From Callipepla californica brunnescens (Eukaryota > Chordata > Aves > Galliformes > Odontophoridae): DNA of 64,000 nucleotides. The DNA is taken from NCBI GenBank assembly GCA_023055505.1, contig JALIRH010000110.1, positions 806,001-870,000 on the forward strand, read 5' to 3'. Below are positions 23,143 through 37,859 of this stretch, piece after piece (position 1 is the stretch's first letter; every line of letters begins with the position of its first letter). The position numbers were made by a program, and so were the translations under genes. Below the pieces are notes generated by a model, which saw nothing but the letters and a program-made list of their open reading frames with translations, searched no databases and had not been told where the DNA came from.

Positions 23143-25515
23143 TTAGAGGAAAAATTCTCTGCTTTGGAATACACTATACCAGCAGAGATGCCAGCTTTCT
23201 GCTGCAGTTAGAGCATCATAAAGCTCCACAAAACCATGAGGGGAGAATGTTTCTGGCTCACCAGTAGCACACAGCTAGGTAACAGCTGTAGGGAAGATGA
23301 CCACAATGCCTGAGTTCACACCACAAAGATCACTGCTCCATCCCACTCGCTATTTCACCGATGGTACTCATCAGACTGGGCTTCCAATGCTCAATTTAGG
23401 CAACCCTCATTCACCATACATCATAACGAGTAAGCCAAGTACCTCAAAACCCTATGCCTGCAACACCAGGTATGTGGGCTCCAAAATCCCAATACAGGAC
23501 CACATCTGCACCATCAGGAGTGCAATTAAAGCATCAGAAGAGGGCGTATCCTCCATTTTTCTGCTTCATTTCTTTTTCCTGCCAAAAGTTAGTTATATTT
23601 TAGCTTCCTGAGCAGCAAGTCATGTAGGCCACCCAAAGCTACACCAGCATACCGAACATTTCCAAGTGATCAGTTCCCACAGCAGGCTGCCATTTCAGAG
23701 GACAGAACACACCATGAGGAGCAACGTTTTAACCTCACCTCCAGGAAGAACAAATAAAAAGAACAGCTTCTCTCACCATAGGCACAAACAAGCTGAACAC
23801 AACATCAGAGAAAAGGCCACAAAGGTTTCAGCAATCAATTATGCCTTGTTTTTAATATTCTTCTTCAGTGCCATTTCAAAAGGCCTTAGTTGGCATCCCC
23901 AAAGCAAGCACTATTAAACATAGTTAAGCCAGTTCTTACACTAGGCAGCAATGTGACATCAATAGTAATCCTCAGCTCATCAACACAAGTTCCAGTGCAA
24001 AGTGGGCACTTGTTTGTTGTTAAATTAATCTTCTGGTACTTCTTTGTTTGTGTCATAAATTACAGCATTTCACATTTGTTCCCTAATAAATCAGAGCTCA
24101 CCACATAATCACAGCGCAGAAGAAAGCCATTGTTCAAAGCCACTTTCAGAAACATCCTGAGCAGTCAAAAGTGATGCATTTGCTTTCATGTTAAAAGTGA
24201 AACAAATGAACGGAAGCACGTCCTGCAAGTCTGCTTTCACAGCAGGAGCACAGAGCCTGCCCTACATAGGTCAAAATACCATTGTTGTTTGGAAAAGTAT
24301 TACACAGAAATGTCATGGTTTTACTGGGATATAAGAGAGCAGTGCGATATTTATCTGCCCAAACATCATCAAGCAGCAGCAAATCTTGAAGGAATGGTCA
24401 AGTCATATCAAAAGTCATGATCAAAAAGGTATCAGGAAAAAAAAGACAATAAAAATCTCTTAAAGGAAAAAAAAACAAAAAACAAAAAAAAAAACAAATT
24501 ATAAAGAGCTCCCATATTTCACAAGCTACCAGGAAACACCGATTTTCTAGAGGAACAAAGAGGAAGAACTTCCCAGAGATTTTAGAGGCTCAGATCAATA
24601 GCACTGATTCAACTTCCACAACTGTTTGGATTTATATTTAAACATTGCTGCCTCTGAGAATACTGCCAAAAGCGTCCTGAGATTCATCAGTTGGCATGCT
24701 GCGGAAGCCGACACTCATGCAACGCACTACTGACTCAAGTTTGGAGCACAGAATAAGCAATATTCCTCATTTCCAATATGCCAAATAGTTTTGTATCAGG
24801 GATGTTACACATGATTTGTTTACTTTCAGGGAGATAACAAAACTCAGCTGGCTATTTTTCTCTTAAAGCATCACCAAGGCAAACGGAAACAGCTCTGTGT
24901 CCTGGAAGTAAACATGATTCTTTTCTTCACCCTGGTGCTATGCGTACAGGTTTGCTTGATTTCTGACTTTCTGGTCTTCCATAAGACATGGAACTTCTTA
25001 CTAAAGACTACACAACTTCAAAATAGTAGTAATGTTGCAGGCACAACGCCACCATGTAAGAAGAATTCATAATTAATGTATTAGGCTGATAATGGAGCTG
25101 AGGAAATGCAGATCACAGACTGTAGAGTAAGAAAGATACACTGAACACTGTGCAAAATTAACGAAAATAAAGCAAAGAGAGGCTCTTTTACAAATGCTTG
25201 AAACAAAAGGAGATTACTGCAAGGACTGATGTGGGAGCTGTGCCACCCAGTCCGTTGTGAGGCAGGGACAGGCCAGATGACCATCAGGGGATGTTCAACC
25301 AGATGGTCCCAAGCAGTTTTATAGTCTACACTTTAAGACATACCAGAAGTGATAGAAATTGTTTCACTTCTATTCCCATCTGTCAGTAGCTCTCTCATGG
25401 ACTGAGGAGCTTCAGAATCTCTTTCCAAGGGCAAGCACTGTTGCTCCTAGGCATGCAGGAAACACGACGTAATAAATCCTGTAAGCTTTAACTTCACCTC
25501 CACAATGCATTTTGA
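23143..25515. other. Gene-poor unique sequence
   Basis: No supported gene. A-rich tracts at 24440-24500. Confidence 0.5.
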
Positions 25516-25630
25516 AATATGTCTTGTTTAATATCTTTTTTAATATCTTCTTGTTTAATAATATCGTCTTGTTTAATATCTTGTTTAATATCTTCTTTAA
25601 TATCTTTAATATCGTCTTGTTTAATATCTT
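25516..25630 (+). repeat. TTTAATATC minisatellite at the CR1 5' junction
   Basis: About eight imperfect copies of a 12-14-bp unit (TCTTGTTTAATATC and variants). The CR1 sequence just inside the junction reads TTTAATATCTTTATTGATG, so the repeat unit looks copied from the element's own first bases. Confidence 0.8.
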
Positions 25631-26583
25631 TATTGATGACCTGGATGAGGGGATTGAGTGTACCCTCAGTAAGTTTGCGGATGACACCAAGTTGGGAGGA
25701 TGTGTTGATCTGCCTGAGGGTAGGGAGGCCCTTCAGCGGGATCTGGATAGGCTGGACAGTTGGGCTGAGGTCAATGGGATGAGGTTCAATAAGGCCAAGT
25801 GCCGGGTCCTGCACTTTGGCCACAATAACCCCATGCAATGCTATAGGCTTGGGGCAGAATGGCTTGAGGAGTGTATAGAGGAAAAGGACCTGGGGGTGTT
25901 GGTTGATGCTCGGCTCAGCATGAGCCGGCAGTGTGCCCAGGTGGCCAAGAAGGCCAATGGCATCCTGGCCTGTATTAGGAATAGTGTGGCCAGCAGGAGC
26001 AGGGAGGTGATCATCCCCCTGTACTCAGCTCTGGTGCGGCCGCACCTCGAGTACTGTGTTCAGTTTTGGGCCCCTCACTACAAGAGAGACATCGAGGCCC
26101 TGGAGCGTGTTCAGAGAAGGGCAACAAAACTGGTGAGGGGTCTGGAGCACAGGTCTTACGAGGAGCGGCTGAAGGAGCTGGGATTGTTTAGTTTGGGGAA
26201 AAGGAGGCTCAGAGGAGACCTCATTGCACTCTACCACTTCCTGAAGGGAGGCTGTGGTAAGGAGGGTGTCGGCCTCTTCTCCCAGGTAACTAATGACAGG
26301 ACGAGAGGGAATGGCCACAAGTTGTGCCGGGGAAGATTTAGATTAGACTTGAGGAAAAATTTTTTCTCTGAGAGAGTGGTCCGGCACTGGAATGGCCTGC
26401 CTAGGGAGGTGGTTGAGGCACCGTCCCTAGCGCTGTTCAAGAAGCGTTTAGATGAGGTGCTGAGGGATTTGATTTAGTAGCTTGGTGGGTAGGGATGGTG
26501 GTATGAGGAAGGTTGGACTAGATGATCTTGTAGGTCCTTTCCAACCTAATGTATCTATGAATCTATGAATCTATGAATCTATG
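25620..26583 (+). mobile_element. CR1 LINE, 5'-truncated
   Basis: The last kilobase of a CR1 non-LTR retrotransposon: end of ORF2, a short 3' UTR and four (A/T)ATCTATG tail units. 5' truncation is usual for CR1. Confidence 0.92.
25630..26477 (+). pseudogene. CR1 ORF2 C-terminal part (reverse transcriptase)
   Basis: About 280 residues open to the natural stop. It starts just before the RT catalytic FADD box ([10 protein letters not shown]) and continues through the thumb-like and C-terminal region with [11 protein letters not shown] near the end. Upstream endonuclease and most RT motifs are missing by truncation, so it cannot act alone. The frame has no internal stop, suggesting a fairly young insertion. 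The apparent start at 25512 lies in the junction minisatellite and is not a real initiation site. Confidence 0.9.
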
Positions 26584-29500
26584 TCAGAATCTTTGAAAAA
26601 GGAACTTTAAAGATACAACACCAAAAACTTGTGAAATTTTAACAGCATTGCAGCCAAAGGCAATTGTGGTTGGAACCCACAAGCAGCTTTTTAAGGCTGC
26701 TGAAGAGGTAGAAAATGACTAGCTAGAATTGGTAGTTACCAAACATCCATTTTTCAGTGTCCTGGCTACTCTGATTTCTCTTCAGCTTTTAGCAGCCACG
26801 TTGTGCTTCACTCCCTCTTTCACCGCTTACCAGGCAGAACAAGCAGTCCATCTGCACCACCAACGCTGCTGAGTCAGAAACTCGCAAAGAGATCAGTAAG
26901 GATGAACTGGTATCACGGTCCTGTAAAGTTATCTGCATCAGCTCAAGGTAGGTCGGAGAGAGCAATCAGCTTTATCCGAAGGACTGCACATGGATTAGGT
27001 GCACAGGAGAGTGGTTATCCATATGGAAATGGTGGCTTTGCTTTTTATGTGCCCAAAGCCCCAGCTGACTAAGGATGCAGTCTGATCAGTTCCTATGCAA
27101 GTGGGATGCTTAAGGAGAGAGGCGGTATCACCAATAGGAATCCTAACCTGTCATTTTAAAGGAAGCCATCAGCTTCAAAATAGAGGTCTTATTCATTGTA
27201 CATCCATCAGTACATCTAGAATGGGTTTCTCCTCAGTTTGAAAGGCCTTTCTTCTCTCCCATCTACTACGTTCTGAATTCCCTCCTCTGCAACAATTGCT
27301 GGCACCAGGCTATTAGCAGTGCTCCACAATCCTTTCTCCCAGCTTTACTGTCCTACTTTCATCCCGATTGAGCTCCCTTACCTATGACAGAGCTTTCCAC
27401 TATGATCAGCTTCATCGAGGCTCCCTCCGCCTTGCTGTCAAATAAGCTCAGAAGAATTCTGAACATCTTGTCACAGTTTCATTTTAGCAGATTATTTTTC
27501 CTTAACCGAGATAGGCAGGAGCTAGTAGCTCCCAGAGCTGCCCTTCAGATGCTGAGGCTGAGCTGCAGAGTACTGAAGCAGGGTTGGGCTGTCCCCCCTC
27601 TTCCATTACACTCTTTGCTTAGATATTTTTGAGTTCAGAGAGTTCTAAAGCAAGGTTGGGCTGTTTCCCCTCCCTTCCATTTTTACTCTTTCCTTCAACA
27701 TTTTGGAGTTCAGAGGGCTCTGTAAACAGACAAGAAACAATTTTCCAATTGGCCAGCTCAAGACTCCTAAGGAGAACACCAAATGAGCAGTAATGGATTA
27801 CATGAAGGAAGATGGCTTTTGCTCATCTGTAGCCACGCTCTGCCCCCAAGGGACAATTTTTGCAAGTACAGTAACATTATTCAAATGGTTCCCTTCAAAT
27901 CTAGACTCACTCATTTATCAGTGGCTGGTAGTGTTGTCAAAGTAAACGTAGATGTGCCATCACAGAGCAAAGAGCAGACTGGAAGGCTCAAGACTGTCAA
28001 GCTATTAGCATCATGTTGGGAACGGCTTGCACTGCAGCTCCAAAGCAGGTCTTACGTAAGCTGTAAGTTTCCTATTCATCCCCATAAAATTCTAGCTGTT
28101 AACACAGCAGAAGTGTTCACAGCCAGTTAAACGTAAAATGATTTTATAGGTTTCCAGAGGTGATGTCATTTGGGAACAATGCACTGCATTTATGCATGAT
28201 GTCTGAAAAAACATGGTCAAATGCAAATCACAAGGAAACACAGTCAGTGTTTTACGAGTTTGTAAATCTGAGGCTATGGATGCGGAGGGAGAAAAGTTTG
28301 AATTTAGCATCGTAATTTGTGGACACAAAGATTCAACTTCACAGTATTTAGAATAAACACAAAATATGCTGCAGCAGAAGCAAATATATAGGGCACAAGA
28401 ACAGCTCAAACTAGAAATATTTCATTATTGTTGCTTCACTGCCCAAGTTCATAGACAGTAGTCTCAACATACCAGTACATATCAATGAGAGATGCAGCGA
28501 GGACAGCCCATGTGCAGCGCCTAGCATATGCTCCAACTTGGCTGAGCATTACATAAGGGCTTTTGTTTCTCCCCCCTTTTCTTTCCCCCTCAAGAGCAAC
28601 CCAAAAGAATAAGTGTATAACAGACAGGGTCCTATCCTGATTCACATCTGCGGTATTCTTAATAACTGTATATTTCTCAAGTCTGTCAAGACAAATGATG
28701 TTCAAACACATAATGACCGAAGTTTGATCAGCATTCATCCACAGCCAGGAAGCACACAGTAGCAGAGTGAAGACAGTGAAGAAAAAAAAAAAACACTGTA
28801 CACTACGACGTGGGCAGTTTAAAATCCCTATTTTTAAGCCAAACAGGACCCCTTCTCCCTAGCTACATCTGCCTGTTCTGCAGCACAACGTCTCAGCACA
28901 CCAGCAGCTGAAAGCCACGTCAGCCATGCTTCAGTGGGGCAGAAAAATACCTTCTGTTGAAGGGAGAGGGACAGCAGAGTAATTTAATTTAATGCAAAAT
29001 TTAATGTTACACTGCCCACCAGCTTCTGGGGTGACATGTACGATCGCACACTTGGAAATTATGGTAAAGGCTCAGATATTAGTGGGGCCTGAGACATTGC
29101 CACAGAGCTCCCCAGGTGCAGACCAACGATAGGCTCCAACTGGTAATCCATCCTTCACACAGAGAAAAGTCCAGGTACTTATAGTTGCTCCATTCTGTTT
29201 CCTATTCTTCCATCTCACCCCCACACAAACACCATGTCACAGCTATTTTTGCTGGGTTTTAAGAGGTCATTTACACTGTCTTTACTATCATATGCATTAC
29301 AATGCCTGGTAAGCACTACTACTTAAACAGTAATAATAGCTCTTTTAAAAAGCTTTCCATCAGAAGATCACTAAGCTAGGCAGTCTGCATCATCCCCTTT
29401 TTAGAGGGAAAGAAAAAATAGATATACATATATACACACAGATCCTGGAGAATAAAGTAACTCCTGCACCATTCAGCAAAACCAGGTATGGAGACCCACT

Positions 29501-29996
29501 GCTTCCAGTGCCCCAAGAACTGAGCTCCTAGTGAAGCCACTGTTTACTTTCTGTTCCCACAACTCAGGCAATGCCAGGAGGAGCTTTCTCTGCAGCTCAG
29601 TCCCGTTTCAACCACTGCTGCTGTGCGCTCCAGTTCAGGCTCCTATTCACTCTGAGAAAACAATTCAGGTAATTCAGGTAATTCAGGTAAGTAGCTTAAG
29701 AGCTAGTTTAGGAACAAAGTTATAATATAAAGCAAATACTGAAATGAACGACAATTGGGATCTTCAAATAGAAGAAAAAAATAAAGAAAGGCAGGAAAAT
29801 TAAATGCCTTGAGCTTGAGGTACAATAAAACATACCCCTGCATTACAAATTCCAAGATATACAGGTCTCTCAATGAAGCAAGGTGACAAACCATTCCCCT
29901 CACTACTTTCAAGTGCATTCTCACATGCAGGAGCAACCTGATACAGAAATTTTGTGCAGTACATTCAAAACTATTGTAGTTAAATAAATTACATGT
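26584..29996. other. Gene-poor unique sequence
   Basis: No supported exon. A short 10-bp triplication (AATTCAGGTA) lies at about 29,662-29,692. Confidence 0.5.
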
Positions 29997-30287
29997 TTGG
30001 ATTCAATTAGCAGACCAATGAGTCACAGCTCTCATTTAGCATCTATTAAAAAAAAAAAAAAGCCTTGGAAGCCTCTAGCAGCACCAAGGAAATTCAAAGG
30101 GAGGGTGAAGTCAAGTATCTAAAAGAAATGAGAGATGCATTAATCAGCAGGTTCAGACTCCCAACGGCAGGAAAAAAAATTATTGCTCGTCTCAGGCATT
30201 CTTCAATCTGACCTGCAAAGCAAGCACATTTCAAGTAACACCCAGTACCTCACCGAGGCTGCAAGCCAAAGCCCCCATTTCCCATAC

Positions 30288-30325
30288 ACACACACACACA
30301 CACACAGACACACACACACACAGAC
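30288..30325. repeat. (CA)n microsatellite, left arm
   Basis: CA dinucleotides with single interruptions; mirrored at about 63,672-63,709. The flanks 29,997-30,287 and 30,326-30,597 hold no recognised gene. Confidence 0.92.
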
Positions 30326-30597
30326 GAGCGTCTTAACCACATCAAGGTCATCCAGTAACAAGACCATTAAATTAAGTTTTCCTCTAAAATGAGGTCTTCA
30401 TTATCAAGACTAATGAAAGGATGACAAAACCTTCTGAACAACTCCAGTCCTCAGTGAAGGCTTATTCGTGACTACAGCATTCTTTAGAAATGAAGTTAAT
30501 TAGAATTATTAAGAGCTATTTTAGCCTATGTTAAAGGTCATCTGACTATCAACGCCAGAACTGCATAGGACTGCAATGATACATAGTTCTCTGTACT

Positions 30598-30719
30598 TCT
30601 AAAATTTTTTACTTCTAAAAGTAAAATTAAACTAGAGCTTAAAATATGTTTTCCTCTTTCTGATTGTTCTTTCTTCCTGTTTATTATATTACTTCTTTAT
30701 TTTTGACCTTTATTTTTTT
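30598..30719 (-). repeat. AT module, inverted copy (left arm)
   Basis: Part of the conserved AT module in reverse orientation; its outer end at about 30,600 borders unique sequence. Confidence 0.8.
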
Positions 30720-30960
30720 TGTGGGGTAGACCTGTCCGCCCTGCCGCCGGGGTAGACCTGTCCGCCCTGTTGCCGCGGTAGACCTGTCCGCTCTGCTGCC
30801 TGGGTAGACCTGTCCGCCCGGCTTTCGGGGTAGACCTGTCCTCCCTGCCGCAGGGGTAGACCTGTTCTCCTGGCCGAGGGGGTAGACCTGTCCACCCGAG
30901 AGAGGGTTTAGACCTCTCTGCCCAGCCGCCGGGGTAGACCTGTCCTCCCGCTCGCTACCC
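30720..30960 (-). repeat. 26-bp GGTAGACCTGTCC array (left arm, outer)
   Basis: Nine or so units of GGGGTAGACCTGTCCGCC plus an 8-bp variable part. 26 bp is not a multiple of three, so three units give a 26-residue repeat in each open frame; these frames are artefacts. Confidence 0.92.
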
Positions 30961-31281
30961 CCTCCCCCACCTCCTCCCCCTCCCCCTCCCGAGGTTTTTT
31001 ATTCTCTATTATTCTTTTCTTTTTAGTTAGTGATCTTTCTCCGGCTAAAGTCGTCACCTTCGGCGGGATAGATTTGACACGGTGCCTGGACTCGGCGTCC
31101 CCCCCCTTTGCCCCCACCTCTTCCCCCCCCCCCCTCAACATTTCCAACCTTACCCCACGCTCATCCGCCCCACACCGCCCGACTCTTCTGTCGTGCTGCT
31201 ACCCAATTTTATTACTAGTTTTATCTTTAACCGCCTTTTTACTTTAAATGATTTTTGGGGGACGGGGGGGGGCATAGGGGG
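30961..31281 (-). repeat. C-rich module (left arm, outer)
   Basis: T-rich TTTTTTATTCTC, then AGTGATCTTTCTCCGGC, a GATAGATTTGACACGG box, C runs, and TGTCGTGCTGCTACCC; closes with G runs. Repeats at 31,976 and, inverted, at 37,860. Confidence 0.85.
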
Positions 31282-31436
31282 GGAAATGCGTGTTTTGTTT
31301 TTTTTTTAAAGGAGGATGGTTGTTTAATAAAAGTAAAATTAAACTTGAGCTTAAAATATGTTTTCCTCTTTCTGATTGTTCTTTCCTCCTGTTTATTATA
31401 TTACTTATTAATTTTTGACCGGTTTTTTTTTTTTCG
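31282..31436 (-). repeat. AT module, inverted copy 2 (left arm)
   Basis: Same module, complete, followed by a T run and the next 26-bp array. Confidence 0.85.
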
Positions 31437-31975
31437 TGGGGTAGACCTGTCCTCCCTGACGCAGGGGTAGACCTGTCCTCCCAGGCGCAGGGGTAGACCT
31501 GTCCGCCCGACCACCGGAGTAGACCTGTCCGCCCAGCCGCCGGGGTAGACGTGTCCGCCCAGCCGCCGGGGTAGACCTGTCCGCCCAGCTTTCGGGGTAG
31601 ACCTGTCCTCCGGGCCGCAGTGGTATACCTGTCCGCCCTGCCGCCGGGGTACACCTGTCCTCCCGGCCGCAGGGGTAGACCTGTCCGCCCGACCACCGGA
31701 GTAGACCTGTCCGCCCAGCCGCCGGGGTAGACGTGTCCGCCCAGCCGCCGGGGTAGACCTCTCCGCCCAGCTTTCGGGGTAGACCTGTCCTCCCGGCCGC
31801 AGTGGTAGACCTGTCCGCCCTGCCGCCGGGGTACACCTGTCCTCCCGGCCGCAGTGGTAGACCTGTCCGCCCTGCCGCCTGGGTAGACCTGTCCTCCCGG
31901 CCGCAGTGGTAGACCTGTTTGCCCGGCCGCCGGAGTAGACCTCTCCGCCCAGTCGCTGGGGGAGACCTGTCCTCC
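31437..31975 (-). repeat. 26-bp GGTAGACCTGTCC array (left arm, inner)
   Basis: About 21 units. Blocks of several units recur within it (for example those around 31,480-31,600 and 31,660-31,780), a sign of higher-order duplication. Confidence 0.93.
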
Positions 31976-32309
31976 CACTTGCTTCCCCACCCCGTCCACG
32001 GGGATTCGTTTATTCGAGGTTTTTTATTCTCTTTATTATTCTTTTCTTTTTAGTTAGTGATCTTTCTCCGGCTGAAGTCGCCTCCTTCGGCGGGGTAGAT
32101 GTGACGCGGTGCCTGGACTCGGCGTCCCCCCCTTTGCCCCCACCTCTTCCCCCCCCCCCCCCCTCAACTTTTCCAACCTTACCCCATGCTGATCCGCCCC
32201 ACACCGCCCGACACTTCTGTCGTGCTGCTACCCAATTTTATTACTAGTTTTATCTTTAACCGCCTTTTTACTTTAAATGATTTTTGGGGGAGGGGGTGCG
32301 GCAAGGGGG
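31976..32309 (-). repeat. C-rich module (left arm, inner)
   Basis: Close copy of the outer C-rich module, with GGGGTAGATGTGACGCGG. Confidence 0.85.
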
Positions 32310-32440
32310 GGAAATGCGTGTTTTCTTTCGTTTTGTTTTTAAATGAGGATGATTGTTTATTAAAAGTAAAATTAAACTTGAGCTTAAAATATGTTTTCCT
32401 CTTTCTGATTGTTCTTTCCTCCTGTTTATCGTATTACTTC
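32310..32440 (-). repeat. AT module, inverted copy 3 (left arm)
   Basis: Ends abruptly at CGTATTACTTC, after which KRAB-locus sequence begins. Confidence 0.85.
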
Positions 32441-33452
32441 TGGGCTGATTATGAACAGTGTCTCTGGGAATGCCCAGGGCTAATGCTTCCTTATTTATTT
32501 ATGCAAAGATTGATTACTCTGCTTTCAGAGATTTGTTTGCAATTCTATAGATTGACTCTCCTCTGCTTTTGCTTCTGTTCCCTGTTCCCGTCTATTTCTG
32601 TTCTTCTTTCCTTCATATGCAGCTTCCAAACCTGGCATTTTGCAGGTGACACCTCTCTCCTTTCATTTTTGTGTGGACCCTCGTGACTTTCCAGTTTGTC
32701 ACAGATGGATACAAATGCAATATTCAATACTATGAGACAGAGAAGCAGGGCTGTCTTTTTTGATGCACTACAGATATGCTGTAGTGATTTAACAGCGACT
32801 GAGTAAGATGGGAGATGGCTGGATGCACTTGGTTATTTACTGCATAGAGGGTAGGGTTACACACACACCTACAGGAGCCCCTCCCATTGAGTGGCACCCG
32901 TTCTGTCTCAGCTCCTCAAACCACAAAGTTAAGGAGCACTGGCACTGGTGGATCCTCTTCTAGCCCCAGACTTGGTCACGGTTTTCTGGAATTACATGTG
33001 CACAGTCTAGGACATAACCTTAGAGAAGGTCACAAAGCTCCAGAGTAACTGTGAGTCTCCTTCAGCAGATCTGCATCAGCAAGGTGACTGGACATTGAGG
33101 TGTGAGGGATCTCTGCTCAGGTGTGACCTCACCCACTTGGGCTGCTCTCTGTTTTGGGGTAAGATGACTGTCTCCTTGCCATGCTTTGTCTTTAGTCCCA
33201 TGGTCAGTCAGCCCTCAGCTGTTGAACTGTCAGCTGTCAGTTCTTTCAGCCTCCCAGTTTGAGACAGCTTTGTGATGGCTACTATCTTTTTAGCCAGAGT
33301 GTTTTGAATTCTGTTGCTCATTGCCTTCCTGTGCAAGGTGTGGTGTGCCATCCCTCAGGCAGTGCCCAGCAGATAAGCTGAGGAGGCCTGGGCTTAGACA
33401 GGGACTGCTGTGTTCCCTCACAGTTCCGCTGACATTTCCCTTGTCCTTGCAG
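32441..33452. other. Upstream region of the KRAB locus
   Basis: Unique sequence; may hold a 5' exon or promoter, but I cannot identify one. Confidence 0.4.
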
Positions 33453-35368
<1,916 letters not shown>

Positions 35369-35419
35369 GCGGACCTCCCCGTCTTGGTACCTTTGAACCA
35401 CCTGTATTACTCCTCGTGA

Positions 35420-35747
35420 GTCTATGAGTCACCGGAGGGAACCAAATGATGCTGAAGTATTCCAGAGTTGCTATAAGATCCTGTGCAACATCCAGTGATG
35501 GTCTGCCCGGGACTGATGAAAAGTAGGATGGTCCTGCACAACGTGACTGCATGCTTCCAGTAGATACCACCGAGCACTGGCCCAAGGAAGAACACGAGCC
35601 ATATGCTGATCATCACTCGTCCCAGATTACATCAACATGCATCGTGATGGGGCATTATGTAAGCGTCGTGATGTATTGGGTCTCTGTATTAAGGAGGGCT
35701 CACCCTATAGTTACTTATTCAGTGGTTCATGTCATGAAGGGGTGGAG
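35420..35747 (+). mobile_element. Internal remnant with polypurine tract
   Basis: Ends GAAGGGGTGGAG directly before the LTR, a polypurine tract like that of provirus 1. The segment is probably the 3' end of an otherwise lost provirus; its coding content is not recognisable. Confidence 0.5.
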
Positions 35748-36153
35748 TGTATGGGAACTGTTGGATTATGGCCTGAACCACTGATTGATCACCTGAGGTG
35801 AGCACTGAGTCAGCCGCAGGGGCACAGGTGAAGGTAACGTACCTGTGTGATTGGAAGGGGTGGAGCCTGGCTCCACCTCTCCCAGACCCCATTTAAGGGC
35901 TGACCACCCCCAGGGAAGGATCTCTTGTTGGAGATCCCGCCCTAGTGGAGTCTTTGTTGAGGCTAGACCATCATAAAAGGTGAGCCACTCTCTTTTTACT
36001 ATTTGTTTGTATACCGTCTACTTAAGCCTACCAAAAATATGCCATCTTTGGCATATTTCTTTTGGGTGCTGTTCTTGGGGGGTTATTTGCCCTACACAGA
36101 GATATTAAAGGAGTGCCATGCTTTGAAGAAGGATGCCTGTGTGTCTTGGCCCA
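35748..36153 (+). mobile_element. Second-family LTR copy 3
   Basis: A 3' LTR by position (polypurine tract before it). It runs straight into 82-bp satellite at 36,154. Confidence 0.75.
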
Positions 36154-36470
36154 TGCGGCGCCCTCTAGGCGCCTCAGCGGACCGTTCTGCTCTGTTGGAG
36201 CCTGGTAGACGAGGCCGGATGCGGCAAGACGCCCCGGCGGCGCACTTTAGGCGCCTCAGCGGACCGTTAGGCCTCGTCGAAGCAGGGTAGAAGTGGCCGA
36301 GCGCGGCATGCAGCCCGGGCACCGCACTCGTGGCAGCTCCGCCCTGCACGCTGAATCCCCGTTTACGGGAGGGGGAAGTAAGCTGGCAGGCAGGTCTACC
36401 CCGGAGGCAGGGAGGACATGTCTATCCTGCCGTCCGGCCAGACAGGTTTACCACCCTCTCTCTCTCTCTC
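36154..36470 (+). repeat. 82-bp satellite with 26-bp units (left arm)
   Basis: Three to four monomers, then CTGAATCCCCG and 26-bp-type units, closing with CTCTCTC. Confidence 0.85.
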
Positions 36471-36718
36471 AAAAAAAAAAAAAAAAAAAAGGAAAAAAAA
36501 CCTGTCAAAAATTAAGAAGTAATATAATAATCAGGAGGAAAGAAGAATCAGAAAGAGGAAAACATATTTTAAGCTCGTTTAATTGTACTTCTATTAAACA
36601 ATCATCCTCATTTATAAACAAAATGAAACAAAACGCACATTTCCCCCACACCTATCCCCCCCCTTCCCCCATCCCGCATAAAAAAAAAAAAAAATTAAAG
36701 TAAAAAGGCGGCTAAAAA
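36471..36718 (+). repeat. Poly-A plus AT module, forward copy (left arm)
   Basis: A run, AT module (about 36,505-36,640), C-rich run and a second A run. Confidence 0.83.
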
Positions 36719-37620
36719 TAAAGCAAGACGCCCCGGCGGCGCCCTCTGGGCAACTCCGCCCTGCGCAAGTCTGTTGGAGCCGGGTAGACGTGTCCGAGCG
36801 CGGCAAGCCGACACGGCAGCGCCCTCTAGGCGCCTCAGCATACCGTTCGTCCCGTCGGAGCCGGGTAGACGTGGCCGAGCGCGGCAAGTAGCCCCGGCGG
36901 CGCCCTCTGGGCAGTTCAGCATAGCGCGCCAAGTCTGTCGGAGCCCGGACGCGGCAAGCCGCCCCGGCGGCTATCTCTAGGCGTCTCATCGGACCGTTCT
37001 GCCCTCTCGGAGCAGGGTAGACAGGGCCGAGCGCGGCAAGACATCCCGGCGGCGCACTCTAGGAGTCTCATCGGACCGTTCGTCCCTATCGGAGCCGGGT
37101 AGACGTGGCTGGACGCGGCAAGCATCCCCGGCAGCGCCCTCTAGGCGTTACAGCGGACCGTTCAGCTGGGTTGGAGCCGGGTAGACGTGGCCGAGCGCGG
37201 CAAGCCGACACGGCAGCGCCCTCTAGGCGCCTCAGCAAACCGTTCGTCACGGTCGGAGCCGGGTAGATGAGGCCGTACGCGGCGAGTCGCCCCAGTTTCA
37301 CCCTCTGGGCAGCTCCGCCCTGCGAATTCCGTCGGAGCCTGGTAGACGTGGCCGAGCGCGGCAAGCCGCCCCGGCTGCGCCCTCTAGGCGCCTCAGCGGA
37401 CCGTTCGTCCCTGTCGGAGTCCGGTAGACGTGGCCGAGCGCGGCAAGTAGCCTGGGCACCGCAATCGTGGCAGCTCCGTCCTGCACCCTGAATCCCCGTG
37501 GACGAGAGGGGGGAAGTAAGCGGGCGGACAGGTCTACCCCGGCGGCGGGGAGGACAGGTCTACCCCGCCTGCCGGGCGGACAGGTCTATCCCGCCGTCCG
37601 GCCTGACAGGTTTACCCCCC
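36719..37620 (+). repeat. 82-bp satellite, main block (left arm)
   Basis: About ten monomers, ending in three 26-bp units and CTCTCTC. The GCGCCCTCTAGGC or GCGCCCTCTGGGC core recurs in most. Confidence 0.88.
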
Positions 37621-37629
37621 TCTCTCTCT

Positions 37630-37664
<35 letters not shown>

Positions 37665-37859
37665 GAAAAAAAACTGTGATATAATAAACAGGAGGAAAGA
37701 AGAATCAGAAAGAGGAAAACATATTTTAAGCTCAAGTTTAATTGTACTTTTATTAAACAATCATCCTCATTTATAAACAAAATGAAACAAAACGCACATT
37801 TCCCCCACACCTAGCCCCCCCTAGCCCCCCCACCGTACAAAAAAAATTAAAGTAAAAAG
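37621..37859 (+). repeat. Poly-A plus AT module, forward copy 2 (left arm)
   Basis: Longest A run of the arm (about 30), then the AT module. Length of the A run differs slightly between arms. Confidence 0.83.

Noticed and set aside
30720..31975. CRISPR-like look of regular repeats and variable spacers
   Set aside because: The units are contiguous 26-bp minisatellite monomers with short variable parts, in a eukaryotic context without cas genes.
31244..31999. Long repeat-protein frames over the 26-bp array (also 61,994-62,594 and 62,879-63,313)
   Set aside because: The array lacks stop codons in several frames, so any of them is open. The 26-residue period follows from three 26-bp units.
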